The notes: generated by a model not told the origin, from the sequence alone. A stretch of 64,000 bases of DNA from Rhodovastum sp963714255 (GCA_963714255.1 CAVQNU010000027.1:186001-250000), one strand, 5' to 3'; positions 36,187 through 45,212 are shown, numbered from the stretch's first letter. Translations and numbers: made by a program.

Positions 36187-37312
36187 AAGAACGCAACGCT
36201 TCGCAGACCAGAGCTACCTGGTCCCCGGTCAGCTCTGGATACATTGGCAGACTCATAACCTCCGCGGCGGCGCGCTCGGTCTCGCGGCACGCCGCAGGAC
36301 CCATCGCCACCCGCCCGCGGTAGGCCGGCTGCAAATGCACCGGCACCGGATAATGCACGCCCGTGCCGATGCCCCGCGCACGCAACGCCGCCTGCACCGC
36401 CGCACGATCCGGCACACGCACCACATACTGGTGAAACACATGCCCACCACCAGGGCGACGAACCGGAGCGGCAAAGCGCCCGCCCGCCAGCGCCGCGTCG
36501 TAGCTGGCCGCGATCGCGCCGCGCCGCGCGTTCTGCGCGTCCAGATGCGGCAATTTCACCCGCAGGATCGCCGCCTGCAGCTCATCCAGCCGGCTGTTCA
36601 CCCCGACCGCGTCCGACACGTAATGCTGCCGCCAGCCATACTGGCGCAACGCCGCCAGCCGCTCGGCCAACGGCGCATCGCCGGTCGCAATCACCCCGCC
36701 ATCGCCCAACGCACCGAGATTCTTCGTCGGATACAACGAAAAACACGCGGCCACACCGAACGTACCGACCTTGCGGTCAGCCAACGTCGCGCCATGCGCC
36801 TGGCTGCAATCCTCCACCAGCGCCACCCCATGGCGCGCGCATACCGGCCCGATCGCATCGAGATCGGCCGCCTGCCCATACAAATGCACCGGTATCACCG
36901 CCCGCACCGGCGGCAGCCCGGCGGGCGGACGGGCCAGCACCGACTCCAGCTCCGTCGGGTCCATGGTGTAATGCGCCGGATCGATGTCGATCAGCAGCGG
37001 TACCGCACCGGCCATCTCGATGGCGGCAACCGTGGCGACCGCCGTGTGCGACACCGTCGCCACCGCACAGCCCGGCCCGATCCCCAGGCCGCGCAACGCC
37101 AGCGCCAGCGCATCGGTGCCGTTGCCGCAGCCGACCGCATGCGCCATCCCCAGCCAGGCGGCGAATTCCGCCTCGAATCCCCGCCCCTCGGCGCCGAGCA
37201 CATACCACCCCGAGCCCAGCGCCCGGGCCACCGCCGCGTCGATCTCCGCCTGCAGCGCGCGGTAGCCGGCGCCGGGATTGGCCTGCGGGATGCTGACCGG
37301 AACAGGGCCCAT
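36182..37312 (-). CDS. DegT/DnrJ/EryC1/StrS sugar aminotransferase
   Basis: PLP-dependent sugar aminotransferase, 376 aa from ATG 37312. Landmarks are GSGWYVLGAEGRGFEAEFAA, GCGNGTDALALALRG, the Asp motif LVEDCSQAHGA, the PLP Lys in SLYPTKNLGALGDGG, and VHYPVPVHLQPAYR. It transfers an amino group to a keto-sugar nucleotide. The start overlaps the stop of the epimerase by one base (TGATG), so the two genes are translationally coupled and probably make a NDP-aminosugar used by the neighbouring surface-sugar enzymes. Confidence 0.88.
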   Translation of the reverse strand: MGPVPVSIPQANPGAGYRALQAEIDAAVARALGSGWYVLGAEGRGFEAEFAAWLGMAHAVGCGNGTDALALALRGLGIGPGCAVATVSHTAVATVAAIEMAGAVPLLIDIDPAHYTMDPTELESVLARPPAGLPPVRAVIPVHLYGQAADLDAIGPVCARHGVALVEDCSQAHGATLADRKVGTFGVAACFSLYPTKNLGALGDGGVIATGDAPLAERLAALRQYGWRQHYVSDAVGVNSRLDELQAAILRVKLPHLDAQNARRGAIAASYDAALAGGRFAAPVRRPGGGHVFHQYVVRVPDRAAVQAALRARGIGTGVHYPVPVHLQPAYRGRVAMGPAACRETERAAAEVMSLPMYPELTGDQVALVCEALRSL

Positions 37313-38284
37313 CACAGATACGCCGCCAGCCGCGGCCGGAACCATTCCAGCGAACGGCTGATGCCGTCCTCCAGCCCCACCAGCGGTTCCCAGCCGGTGA
37401 CGGCGCGAAAGGCGCGGTCGTCGGCGTAGTAGCTGCCGATGTCGATGCTGGCCCGGTCGGCGGGGAACTCGCGGGTGGTGTAACTGGCATCCGCCCCGCC
37501 CAGGCTGACAACCAGGTCCGCCAACTGCTTCAGGCTGGCCGGCGGCGAGCCGCCGATGTTGAAAATCCGGCCATGGCAGGCCGGCGTCTCGGCCGCCAGC
37601 AGGAAGGCCGCGGTCACGTCATCCACATAGGTCAGGTCGCGCAACTGCGCGCCGCCCCAGACCTCGAACGGCCTTCCCTCCAGCACGGCGCGGATCCAAA
37701 TGCCGAGGAAGGTCTGCCTTGCGTCGCGGATGCGCAGGCGCGGCCCGTAGCAATTGGTCAGGCGCAGGCTGACCACCGGGCGCTTGCTGGTGCGATGCTC
37801 GATCATCCAGGTACTGCTCGCCGGCGAATTTCGACACGCCGTTCGCGTCGGGCGGGTTCACCGGATGCGCTTCGTCCACCGGCAGGTGCAGCGGGCGGCC
37901 GTAGAACTGGCGGGTGGAGGCATGCACGACCACCGCCTCCGGCGCCGCCTCACGCACCGCCTGGATCAGCCGCACCTGCGCCACCGCGTTCACCGCGATA
38001 TCGGCCAGCGGGTCGCGCTGGCCGCCCATATGGCTGGTCTGGGCGGCGAGGTTGAAAATAACCTCCGCTCCTTCGCAGATCGGGCGCAGATCGACCTCGC
38101 GGATATCGGCCCGCATCAGTTCCACCGCGGCCCCGTCGAGATTGGCCGGGTTGGCGCCGCCGCCGAACAGGAACCCGTCCAGCGCCACCACCCGTGCCCC
38201 GCGCCCGGCCAGCGCATGGCACAGATTCGAGCCCAGAAACCCTGCCCCGCCTGTCACCAGCACCTTGCGGCCATGCCACACCAT
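37312..38284 (-). CDS. NAD-dependent epimerase/dehydratase (one-base frameshift near 37807)
   Basis: Extended SDR of about 323 aa after bridging. The N-terminus has VLVTGGAGFLGSNLCHALAG, then NLAAQTSHMGGQRDPLADI and the catalytic Tyr region STRQFYGRPLHLPVDE with SKFAGEQYL. The frame then breaks: one extra G (37807-37808) separates it from the C-terminal part (SLRLTNCYGPRLRIRDARQT, then FEVWGGAQLRDLTYVDDVT). It acts on a NDP-sugar, likely giving the keto sugar for the aminotransferase downstream. The start ATG 38284 has AAGGAG. Confidence 0.83.
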
Positions 38285-38497
38285 CGGACTCTCCTTCACC
38301 TGCGCCGCACTGTCAGGATGCTTCGTGGCGGAATTCGGTCGGCGACGCCAGAATGCCGTGCTGTTGACCGGAAGCCGGGCATACGCTGCGGCTTTTTTTC
38401 GGGGCTGGCGGGCAGGGTAATTCGGATGGCGCGAGGCATGTACATCTGGTACATTAAGATGGATTGTTTCAAACTGAAGTCAGCCAAGGAAAGACGA

Positions 38498-38731
38498 ATG
38501 GCAACCTTCATCATCGTTCCCGCCGACGGTTCGAACGCAACGCCGATCCGGCTGAACATCGACACCATCGCTTTCTACGAAGAGATTGGTCCCGACAGCA
38601 CGTCGGTGACATTCGTGGGCGATGAGATCCAACGCAACCTGGGCATCGGCATCAAACAGCTCGATGCCTTGATCAGCGAGGCAACGACCGCGTTATTGCG
38701 GGGACGCAGGCTGGACTTCATCGCGCTCTAG
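38498..38731 (+). CDS. Small hypothetical protein, 77 aa
   Basis: Starts MATFIIVPADGSNATPIRLN and ends LLRGRRLDFIAL. AAGGAAAG lies 6 bases upstream of the ATG. It looks like a compact alpha/beta protein with no known motif. It is preceded by a moderately AT-rich stretch (38440-38497) with possible promoter elements. It is an isolated gene between the sugar and channel genes; function unknown. Confidence 0.6.
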   Translation: MATFIIVPADGSNATPIRLNIDTIAFYEEIGPDSTSVTFVGDEIQRNLGIGIKQLDALISEATTALLRGRRLDFIAL

Positions 38732-38782
38732 CCCGATCCGGCTGTGGCAGTTTCTGCCACAGCTGCTTCGCTTTCCCGCGCT

Positions 38783-39748
38783 CTATTCCTCATCGTCGAC
38801 GCCGCGCCGCAGGTGGCGCCGGTGCTCGGTATCCGGCCCGCCGCTGCGCATGATCTCGCTGAAGCCGAACAGCAGCAGCAACAGGCCCGATACCACCTCG
38901 ACCGTGGCCAGCGCCCGCACCGACGGTCCCACCGGCGTGATATCGCCGTAGCCGACCGTCGCCAGCGTGGTCACCGAAAAATACAGCGCCTCGCTGAAGC
39001 TGAGCTGTTGCGGATGGTCGTGCACCAGGAACATCGGCCCGCCCACCGTCATTTCCGCGATCCGGTAGAAGCAGGCGAACACCACCACCAGCAGCGAATA
39101 GAAGGTCAGGAACGCCACCACCGGCATGACCAGCCGGTCCACCCGGGCGGCCACCGTCTCGAACACCAGGGCGATGTCCATCAGCAGCAGCACCACGTCG
39201 CGCGCCGCCCCCCCCACCACGCCGGCGATCAGCAACGAGGACCCCAGCAGCGCCGCGCCCTGCCCCATCGCGCCCATGTTCAGCCGCGGCAGCAGGAAGG
39301 TCAGCACGCCGATCACCAGCAGCGCCGGCAGCCAGCGCGACATGCGCGGCAGATGGGTGAGTTCATGGTGGCGCCGCGCGCGGATCAGCCCGGCGATCTG
39401 CCGGCGCCGCAGGAAGCAGCCGAGCAGGAAGCCGGCCACCGGCACGCCCAGCGAGGCTGCCGCAACACTGTCCGGCGCGTCGGGGAAATTGGCCTCATGG
39501 AAATAGGCGAAGATGCAGGCATAGACCGCCAGCATGTTCGCCATGGTCACGCCGAAATGCGACCCGCCCGGGAAGACGAGGTAGAAAAACCCGAACCCCA
39601 GTACGCAGGCCCCGGCCGAGGCCACCGAGAAATGCCAATCCTCCCCCATCGCCGCCGCCACCAGGCCCACCAGCAGAAGGGTGAAGGCGGTGGCCCGCAG
39701 CCAGTGCAGGTCCATGCGGCGGGCGGCATGGCGCGGTGAGATGGGCAT
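38783..39748 (-). CDS. Potassium channel family protein
   Basis: A 321-aa inner-membrane protein with about eight helices. The C-terminal pair surrounds the selectivity filter TLATVGYGDITPVG (near residue 270), preceded by a pore helix (LSFSEALYFSVTT). The N-terminal half has several hydrophobic stretches (FTLLLVGLVAAAM, AVYACIFAYF) without the voltage-sensor Arg pattern that I can see. No cytoplasmic RCK/NAD-binding domain follows; the tail is short and acidic. A pore-only K+ channel is the best call. Confidence 0.82.
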   Translation of the reverse strand: MPISPRHAARRMDLHWLRATAFTLLLVGLVAAAMGEDWHFSVASAGACVLGFGFFYLVFPGGSHFGVTMANMLAVYACIFAYFHEANFPDAPDSVAAASLGVPVAGFLLGCFLRRRQIAGLIRARRHHELTHLPRMSRWLPALLVIGVLTFLLPRLNMGAMGQGAALLGSSLLIAGVVGGAARDVVLLLMDIALVFETVAARVDRLVMPVVAFLTFYSLLVVVFACFYRIAEMTVGGPMFLVHDHPQQLSFSEALYFSVTTLATVGYGDITPVGPSVRALATVEVVSGLLLLLFGFSEIMRSGGPDTEHRRHLRRGVDDEE

Positions 39749-39880
39749 GGTGTGGACTCATTGGCATGCGGTTATGATGGGGCATGCGGTCATGGGAGCG
39801 AGGATGTGCGCATAAACGGCGGCGCTGATTATCCCGCCGGAACCATTGGATGCCACCCTATCCCCGCCGCCGCCAGCGCC

Positions 39881-40741
39881 TTACCCCCGGTAATGCGGCC
39901 GCCGGACTCGCGCCCGCAAACTCTCGCGTGGTCCGGCCAGCAGACCCGCCGCCCACAGCCCGCCGGCCGACAGCACGATCGCCGGCCCAGCCGGCACGTC
40001 GGCATGGAACGACAGCAGCAGCCCCGCCACCGACGCAATCAAAGCCAGCGCCACCGCCGCGCGCACCTGCCCCGGCAAATCAGCGGCAAAATGGCGTGCC
40101 GCCACTGCCGGCAGCATCATCAGCCCCACCGACATCAGCGTGCCCAGGGCTGCGAACCCGCCCACCACGCACAGCACCACCAGCGCCATGAAGCCCAGGT
40201 GCCACACGCCGCCATGCCCGCCCACCGCCGCCATGAAGCCGGGGTCGAAGCTTTCCAGCACCAGCGGCCGCCAGATCACCGCCAGGCCCAGCAGCGACGC
40301 CGACGCCGCCCCGGCCATCAGAAACAAGGCGGAATCATCCACCGCCATCACGCTGCCGAACAAGAGATGCGCCAGGTCCACGCTGCGTGTGGCCGAGACG
40401 ATCGCCACGCCCAGCGCCAGCGCCACGAGGTACACCCCGGCCAGTTGGCTGTCTTCCCGTCCGCCGGAGGCGCGTGCCAGCCACCCCGCCAGCAGCGCGA
40501 CCCCCAGCCCCGCCAGCACGCCGCCCAGTCCCATGGCGGCGAGCGAAAACCCGCCGACCAGCGCCCCCAGCGCCACCCCCGGCAGGATACCGTGCTGCAG
40601 CACGTCGCTGGTCAGGCTCATGCGCCGCAGCACCAGAACCACCCCCAGCGGCGGCCCGGCCAGCGACAGCGCCAGGCAGCCGGCAAGCGCACGCCGCATA
40701 AACCCCAACGCGAAGGGTTCGAAGAGCCAGTCGAGGATCAC
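39881..40741 (-). CDS. Zinc-type ABC transporter permease (ZnuB family)
   Basis: ABC-3 family permease of about 286 aa with 8-9 membrane helices. Typical ZnuB/MntB segments are RMSLTSDVLQHGILPGVALG and RSVDLAHLLFGSVMAVD, and GTLMSVGLMMLPAVAARHFA with its transport-groove Gly-Thr. It starts at GTG 40741, immediately after a repeat copy; a longer GTG start at 40762 lies inside the repeat. It is the permease for the ATPase upstream; no substrate-binding protein is encoded nearby. Confidence 0.83.
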   Translation of the reverse strand: MILDWLFEPFALGFMRRALAGCLALSLAGPPLGVVLVLRRMSLTSDVLQHGILPGVALGALVGGFSLAAMGLGGVLAGLGVALLAGWLARASGGREDSQLAGVYLVALALGVAIVSATRSVDLAHLLFGSVMAVDDSALFLMAGAASASLLGLAVIWRPLVLESFDPGFMAAVGGHGGVWHLGFMALVVLCVVGGFAALGTLMSVGLMMLPAVAARHFAADLPGQVRAAVALALIASVAGLLLSFHADVPAGPAIVLSAGGLWAAGLLAGPRESLRARVRRPHYRG

Positions 40742-40744
40742 GAA

Positions 40745-40806
40745 TGGGGTCCAGGGGGCCACTGCCCCCTGGCGGGTCCAGGGCAGAGCCCTGGCCTTCC
40801 TTCTCT
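40745..40806. repeat. GC-rich palindromic repeat, copy 9
   Basis: Single-arm copy (AGGGGGCCACTGCCCCCT and CCAGGGCAGAGCCCTGG) between the ABC ATPase and permease genes. It separates two genes that should be in one transcript, and its coding read-through would give an N-terminal extension to the permease. Confidence 0.82.
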
Positions 40807-40811
40807 TCCCT

Positions 40812-41555
40812 TCACGCTGCGTGCAGGCAAGCCGCCCCCTCCTCCAACCACGCCTCGGAAGCCATTCGCGCCCGCTTCCGGTTCTCCGCCGAAAGCGTGC
40901 GCGCCGTCGGCCCCCAGGCGATCGGTTCGCGTGCCAGCAGCAGCGTCTCGGGAAAAGCGTGCGTCACCAGCTCGAGATCATGCAGCACCGCGATGATGGT
41001 GCGCCCCTGGCCGTGCCAGCTTCGCACCAGCGCCATCAGGTCGGCGGTCGTGCGCGAATCCACTGCGTTGAAGGGCTCGTCCAGCAGCAGCACCGGCGCG
41101 TCCTGCACTGCCAGCCGGGCGAACAGCACGCGCTGGAACTGTCCGGCCGACAGGGTGCCGACCAGGCGCCGCTCGAACCCGGCCAGCCCGACCTCGCGCA
41201 GCGCGGCATCGGTGCGGGCGGCGGCGTCATCCGGCAGGCGGCGAAACGGCCCCATGCGCGCCCAGGCGCCCAGCGCCACCACGTCCCGGCATGACACCGG
41301 AAAGCTGCGGTCCAGCGTGCCGGCCTGCGGCAGCAGGGCGATGTCGCCGGGTGCCAGCCCATCGCGATCGATCATGCCCTCATGTGCCTTATGCAGCCCG
41401 GCCAGCGCCCGCAAAAGCGTCGTCTTGCCCGCGCCATTCGGCCCGACCACCGCCGTCAGGCTGCCCGGCGCGAACCGGCCGCTCAGATGGTGCACCGCCG
41501 GATGGCGGTCATGCACGCAGGTCAGGTCACGCAGCACGATCGGCGGCGGGGTCAT
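40812..41555 (-). CDS. Zinc-type ABC transporter ATP-binding protein (ZnuC family)
   Basis: A 247-aa ABC ATPase. Walker A GPNGAGKTTLLRALAGL is near residue 40, the signature LSAGQFQRV and Walker B VLLLDEPFNAVD follow, and the switch His is in AVLHDLELV. The start ATG 41555 overlaps by 4 bp the stop of a 35-aa membrane peptide gene, so the operon begins further upstream at a Zur-like box. Its size and sequence are those of ZnuC/MntB-type ATPases; zinc is preferred because of that operator. Confidence 0.85.
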   Translation of the reverse strand: MTPPPIVLRDLTCVHDRHPAVHHLSGRFAPGSLTAVVGPNGAGKTTLLRALAGLHKAHEGMIDRDGLAPGDIALLPQAGTLDRSFPVSCRDVVALGAWARMGPFRRLPDDAAARTDAALREVGLAGFERRLVGTLSAGQFQRVLFARLAVQDAPVLLLDEPFNAVDSRTTADLMALVRSWHGQGRTIIAVLHDLELVTHAFPETLLLAREPIAWGPTARTLSAENRKRARMASEAWLEEGAACLHAA

Positions 41556-41659
41556 GCGGCCAGCGCCCAGGCAACGCCCAGCCAGATCACCGCCACGAGC
41601 AAAACCGCCAGCGCCAGGCGGGGCCCCAGACCGGCAAGAGGTGAGAGCGGGTCCATCAT
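41552..41659 (-). CDS. 35-aa membrane peptide ORF upstream of ZnuC
   Basis: MMDPLSPLAGLGPRLALAVL plus a short second half: a single hydrophobic helix (residues 14-35) ending WALAA. It ends with TGA inside ATGA, overlapping the ATPase start by 4 bp, and its start lies 2 bp from the Zur-like box. This is below the normal ORF cut-off, so it is easily missed. It may be a translation-coupling leader or a genuine small transporter subunit; both are inference. Confidence 0.55.
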   Translation of the reverse strand: MMDPLSPLAGLGPRLALAVLLVAVIWLGVAWALAA

Positions 41660-41660
41660 C

Positions 41661-41673
41661 GTTATAATATAAC
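41661..41673. promoter_or_regulatory. Zur-like operator
   Basis: GTTATA-A-TATAAC, a perfect 13-bp palindrome matching the core of the enterobacterial Zur box (TGTTATANTATAACA). It lies 2 bp before the 35-aa ORF and 52 bp before the divergent DUF445 gene. It is also AT-rich like a -10 box on both strands, so Zur binding would block both transcripts. Confidence 0.72.
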
Positions 41674-41724
41674 ATCTCCAGCGCTTTTCGGCAAAGCAAC
41701 CCAACGTGGTAGCCTGCCGCCCGC

Positions 41725-43014
41725 ATGACCGCTCCCCTCGCGCCTCCCGCGCCCGACCCCGACCTGGACGCCCGACGGTCGCTGCAGGACCACCGGCGCT
41801 TTGCCACCGCCCTGCTCGCCGGCATGGCCGGGCTGACGGTGGCCACCTACGCGCTGCCGCCCGGCCTCGCCACCGACCTGCTGCAGGCCGCCGCCAAGGC
41901 CGGCTTCGTCGGCGGGGTGGCCGACTGGTTCGCGGTGACCGCTTTGTTCCGCCACCCGCTCGGCCTGCCAATTCCACACACCGCCATCCTGCCGCGCCAG
42001 AAGGAACGGCTCGGCCGCGCGCTCGGCCGCTTCGTCGCCGGGCACTTGTTCACCCGCAGCGAGGTCGCGCAATTCCTCGGGCAGATGGACCTGCCCGGCA
42101 TCCTGCAGCGGTTCCTGTCCGACCCGATGGCCACCCGCCCGGCCGCCGAGGCGCTGACCGCCCTGCTGCCGCGCCTGCTGGCCACCATCGAGGACGGCCG
42201 CGCCCGCCGCGCCCTCGGCCGCATCCTGCCGCGCATCCTCGGCGGCCCGGACGCCGGCCGCGTGCTCGGCCGCGCGCTGCGCCAGATGGTCAAGGGCGGG
42301 CGCCACCAGGATGTGTTCAGCTTCATCCTCGGCAGCCTGAAATCGGCGCTGGCCAGCCGTGAATGGGCCCTGCGGCGCGCCATCGAAGCGCGCGTCGCCG
42401 AACAAGGCGGCCGCGTGCTGGGCTGGACGGTCGGCGCCGCGGTCGCCCACCGCGTCATTGCCCAGATGAATGCCGAACTGGCTCGCATGGAACCGAACAG
42501 CTCCGAAATGCGCGCCGCCTTCGACGAATGGGTGCGGCGTGAGATCGTCCGCATCGAACAGGACCCGGCGCGCGCCGCCGAAATCGGGGCCGCCATCAAC
42601 CGGGTGATGGCGCACGAGGCCATGCGGAGCTGGTTCGCGGACGTTTGGACGCGCCTGCGCACCGCGGTGGAGGAAGACGCCGCCCGGCCGGACGGGCAGA
42701 CAATCGGGTTCATTGAAGGCGCATTGGCCAACCTGGGCACCATGCTGGAACGCGATCCCGCCGCGCGCGCCCGCCTGCAACAGGCCGCCGAAAGCATCGC
42801 CGGCACGCTGCTGCCGGCGGCCCAGGTGCAGTTGTCGGAATTCATCGCCGGCGTGGTGGCACGCTGGGACGCCGAAACCCTGACCGACAAACTCGAACTG
42901 CGCGTCGGGCGCGACCTGCAATACGTGCGGATCAATGGGACGATCGTCGGATTCCTGGTGGGCGGGTTCCTGTTTGGGGTGCTGCACGCCATATTCGGGC
43001 GGGTTAGTTTTTGA
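41725..43014 (+). CDS. DUF445 domain membrane protein
   Basis: A 429-aa protein of the DUF445 family, with an N-terminal helix (ATALLAGMAGLTVATYALP), the signature GFVGGVADWFAVTALFRHPL near residues 60-80, and IPHTAILPRQKERLG. A long amphipathic region (about 100-400) is followed by a C-terminal helix (GTIVGFLVGGFLFGVLHAI). Function is not known; it is thought to be membrane-bound. It starts 52 bp from the Zur-like box, on the opposite side, so zinc regulation is possible. Confidence 0.85.
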   Translation: MTAPLAPPAPDPDLDARRSLQDHRRFATALLAGMAGLTVATYALPPGLATDLLQAAAKAGFVGGVADWFAVTALFRHPLGLPIPHTAILPRQKERLGRALGRFVAGHLFTRSEVAQFLGQMDLPGILQRFLSDPMATRPAAEALTALLPRLLATIEDGRARRALGRILPRILGGPDAGRVLGRALRQMVKGGRHQDVFSFILGSLKSALASREWALRRAIEARVAEQGGRVLGWTVGAAVAHRVIAQMNAELARMEPNSSEMRAAFDEWVRREIVRIEQDPARAAEIGAAINRVMAHEAMRSWFADVWTRLRTAVEEDAARPDGQTIGFIEGALANLGTMLERDPAARARLQQAAESIAGTLLPAAQVQLSEFIAGVVARWDAETLTDKLELRVGRDLQYVRINGTIVGFLVGGFLFGVLHAIFGRVSF

Positions 43015-43036
43015 GGGGAATGTTATGAGGCATAAG

Positions 43037-43148
43037 CAGGGTCCGGCCGGGGCGCTGCCCCGGACCCAGCGCCGCGCGCAGCGCGCCTTCGGCGCGACGG
43101 GCTTTGGCCCCTGGACCCCTACCAGGGGCTTTGCCCCTGGACCCTCGA
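43037..43148. repeat. GC-rich palindromic repeat, copy 10 (variant)
   Basis: A variant copy with hairpins GGGGCGCTGCCCC, GCGCCTTCGGCGC and AGGGGCTTTGCCCCT between the DUF445 and luciferase-like genes. It lacks the common CCAGGGCTCTGCCCTGG block but has the same architecture. Confidence 0.75.
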
Positions 43149-43155
43149 GCAGACC

Positions 43156-44202
43156 ATGAAACTTTCGGTGCTGGATCAGTCGGCGGTAGTGTCAGGCCGT
43201 CAACCCGACGCCTCCATCCGCGAATCCCTCGCCCTCGCGCGACACGCCGACGCGCTGGGCTACCATCGCTACTGGTTGGCCGAGCACCACAATTCCGCAG
43301 CGATCGCCGGCTCGGCGCCGGAAATCATGATCGCCGCCATCGCCGCCACCACCCGCCACATCCGCGTCGGCAGCGCGGGCGTGATGCTGCCGCATTACGC
43401 CAGCCTGAAAGTGGCTGAACAGTTCCGCGTGCTGGAAGCGATCGCCCCCGGGCGAATCGATCTCGGCCTCGGCCGCGCGCCCGGCAGCGACGGACTGACC
43501 GCCCATGCCCTCAACCCCAACGCGGCCGCCGCGGCGGCGCATTTCCCGGCCCAGGTGCGCGACCTGCTGGCCTGGCTCGCGGGCGAGAAACTGACAGACA
43601 ACCACCCGTTCCGCGATGTGCTGGCCATGCCGCAAGGCGCGGGCGTGCCGGAAGTGTGGATGCTGGGAAGCTCAGACTACGGCGCGCAGGTCGGCGCACA
43701 TTTCGGCCTGCCCTACTGCTTTGCCCATTTCATCACCGATGGCCACGGCGCGGCCGAGGCGCTGGAACTCTACCGCGCCCAGTACCGCCCGAGCGCCCGT
43801 CACCCCGCCCCCTGGACCGCACTATGCGTCTGGGCGCTGGCGGCGGACACGCAGGAGGAAGCCGATCGCCAGTTCGCCAGCCGCGCCCTGTGGCGACTCG
43901 GCCGCGACCGCGGGGTCTACGCCCCGCTGCCATCGCCCGAAGAAGCGGCGGTCTATCCGTATTCCGAGGCTGAGCGAACGCGCATAGACCGGCTCCGACG
44001 CAACGCCATTTTCGGCACCGCTCCGGTGGTCGCGGCACGGCTGCGGGCCCTGGCGGACTCGCTCGGCGCGCAGGAACTGGCCGTGCTCACCGCCACGCAC
44101 GACCCGGCGCCGCGCCGGCGGAGCTACGAATTGCTGGCGCGCGAATTCGCCCTGTCAGGCGTAGGGTCGCCGGAAGGGCGTGTGGACCTCGCCACCGGCT
44201 GA
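43156..44202 (+). CDS. Luciferase-like (LLM class) flavin-dependent oxidoreductase
   Basis: Flavin-dependent, TIM-barrel monooxygenase of about 348 aa. Early motif LSVLDQSAVVSGRQPDASI is typical of the MsnO8/YhbW subfamily, followed by HRYWLAEHHNS, GSAGVMLPHYASLKVAEQFR, and APGRIDLGLGRAPGSD. No partner flavin reductase gene is nearby. Substrate is unknown; long-chain aldehyde, sulfonate or xenobiotic monooxygenation are all possible. The start is ATG 43156 just after repeat copy 10. Confidence 0.82.
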   Translation: MKLSVLDQSAVVSGRQPDASIRESLALARHADALGYHRYWLAEHHNSAAIAGSAPEIMIAAIAATTRHIRVGSAGVMLPHYASLKVAEQFRVLEAIAPGRIDLGLGRAPGSDGLTAHALNPNAAAAAAHFPAQVRDLLAWLAGEKLTDNHPFRDVLAMPQGAGVPEVWMLGSSDYGAQVGAHFGLPYCFAHFITDGHGAAEALELYRAQYRPSARHPAPWTALCVWALAADTQEEADRQFASRALWRLGRDRGVYAPLPSPEEAAVYPYSEAERTRIDRLRRNAIFGTAPVVAARLRALADSLGAQELAVLTATHDPAPRRRSYELLAREFALSGVGSPEGRVDLATG

Positions 44203-44457
44203 GCGGCCAAGCCGCCACATGCGCCAGCGGAAGGCGCCATAGGCGATCAACCCGCCAACGATGGCCACCGGAATGAGCGCCAGCGCCAGCCACAACGCGA
44301 GCGCGGCCATGGCCGCCATGCCGGCGAGCACCGCCACCGCCACGCCATAGCGGAACAGTTTTTCCGAAGCGGTTTCCGGCGGCAGTTCCACGAACTGCCC
44401 GTCGGGCGTCATGTCGAGCTGCGGGCCGGACCGGACGCGGCTGATATGAATTTTCAT
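44155..44457 (-). CDS. Small membrane protein, 100 aa
   Basis: Begins MKIHISRVRSGPQLDMTPDG with a soluble N-terminus, then two membrane helices (about 43-61 and 62-80) separated by a tight turn, and a basic C-terminus (RWRMWRLGRSAGG). No known motif. Its 3' end overlaps the luciferase-like gene by 48 bp, on the other strand (convergent). The start may be GTG 44466 or ATG 44457; I use the latter. Function unknown. Confidence 0.5.
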   Translation of the reverse strand: MKIHISRVRSGPQLDMTPDGQFVELPPETASEKLFRYGVAVAVLAGMAAMAALALWLALALIPVAIVGGLIAYGAFRWRMWRLGRSAGGEVHTPFRRPYA

Positions 44458-44554
44458 GAGCGGCACGTGGCGCGGCGGGGCGCGCGGTTCAAGCCCGGTC
44501 CGGGTAATGCTTCGGTCATCTTAGGCCGACACCGGCAGACGTTCGCCCACCCCT

Positions 44555-45061
44555 TCACGGAGCGGTTTTGACGTGCTTGCCGTCGTAATACAGGTGCCAC
44601 AACCGCAGAATGGCGGGCGTGCCCAACGCGCCGACCGCGCAGACGCTGGCGAACACCGTGCCGGTAATCGCCACCGCCAGCCCGACCGTGCTCGTCGGCG
44701 CGAGCGTGCCGCCCGCGACGACCATGATCATTTGATTGGTGCCGGCGAACCAGGTCAGCCCGGTCGCCACCGCGCCGGAAATGAGGCACCCGTATCCCTG
44801 CAATTCCCCATCCGACGGAGGCCCCAGCTCATCGTCGGCCAAAGCGCCCGCACCAGGCGCGGCCGGGCCGTCAACGCGGTCGCTGGCAACAGCATTCGTG
44901 GCCGTGATCGCGGATTGCAGGGGTCCGGCGGCGCAAACCGGATGAGCGACCAGCAACGCGACTGCGACCACCGCCGCCACGATCGAAGCGCGCACCGCAA
45001 CACCGCTCGCGCGCGCCTGCGCTGTCGCCCCAGCCGTCATCACGTCGTGCAATCCCACCAT
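44555..45061 (-). CDS. Hypothetical protein with signal peptide and two membrane segments
   Basis: About 168 aa from ATG 45061. A signal-anchor-like segment (VRASIVAAVVAVALLVAHPV) ending CAAG is followed by a loop rich in Asp, Gly and Pro, then two hydrophobic segments (GCLISGAVATGLTWFAG and GLAVAITGTVFASVCAVGA). No known family seen. The start is inferred because the frame stays open far upstream without support; a slightly later Met (MTAGATAQA) is possible. Confidence 0.5.
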   Translation of the reverse strand: MVGLHDVMTAGATAQARASGVAVRASIVAAVVAVALLVAHPVCAAGPLQSAITATNAVASDRVDGPAAPGAGALADDELGPPSDGELQGYGCLISGAVATGLTWFAGTNQMIMVVAGGTLAPTSTVGLAVAITGTVFASVCAVGALGTPAILRLWHLYYDGKHVKTAP

Positions 45062-45212
45062 GGTTTCACCGCCAGCGCCCCGGGCCGGCCCGCAGCGCCA
45101 TCGTCCGTTTGAATGTTGCAAATTTTTGCTCAGGCTGACAACGGGAAGCAGCGGCGGGACACGGCAAACCGGTCCCGCAGCCACCAAGTTGACCAGCCGC
45201 CTTTTTGCCGTC

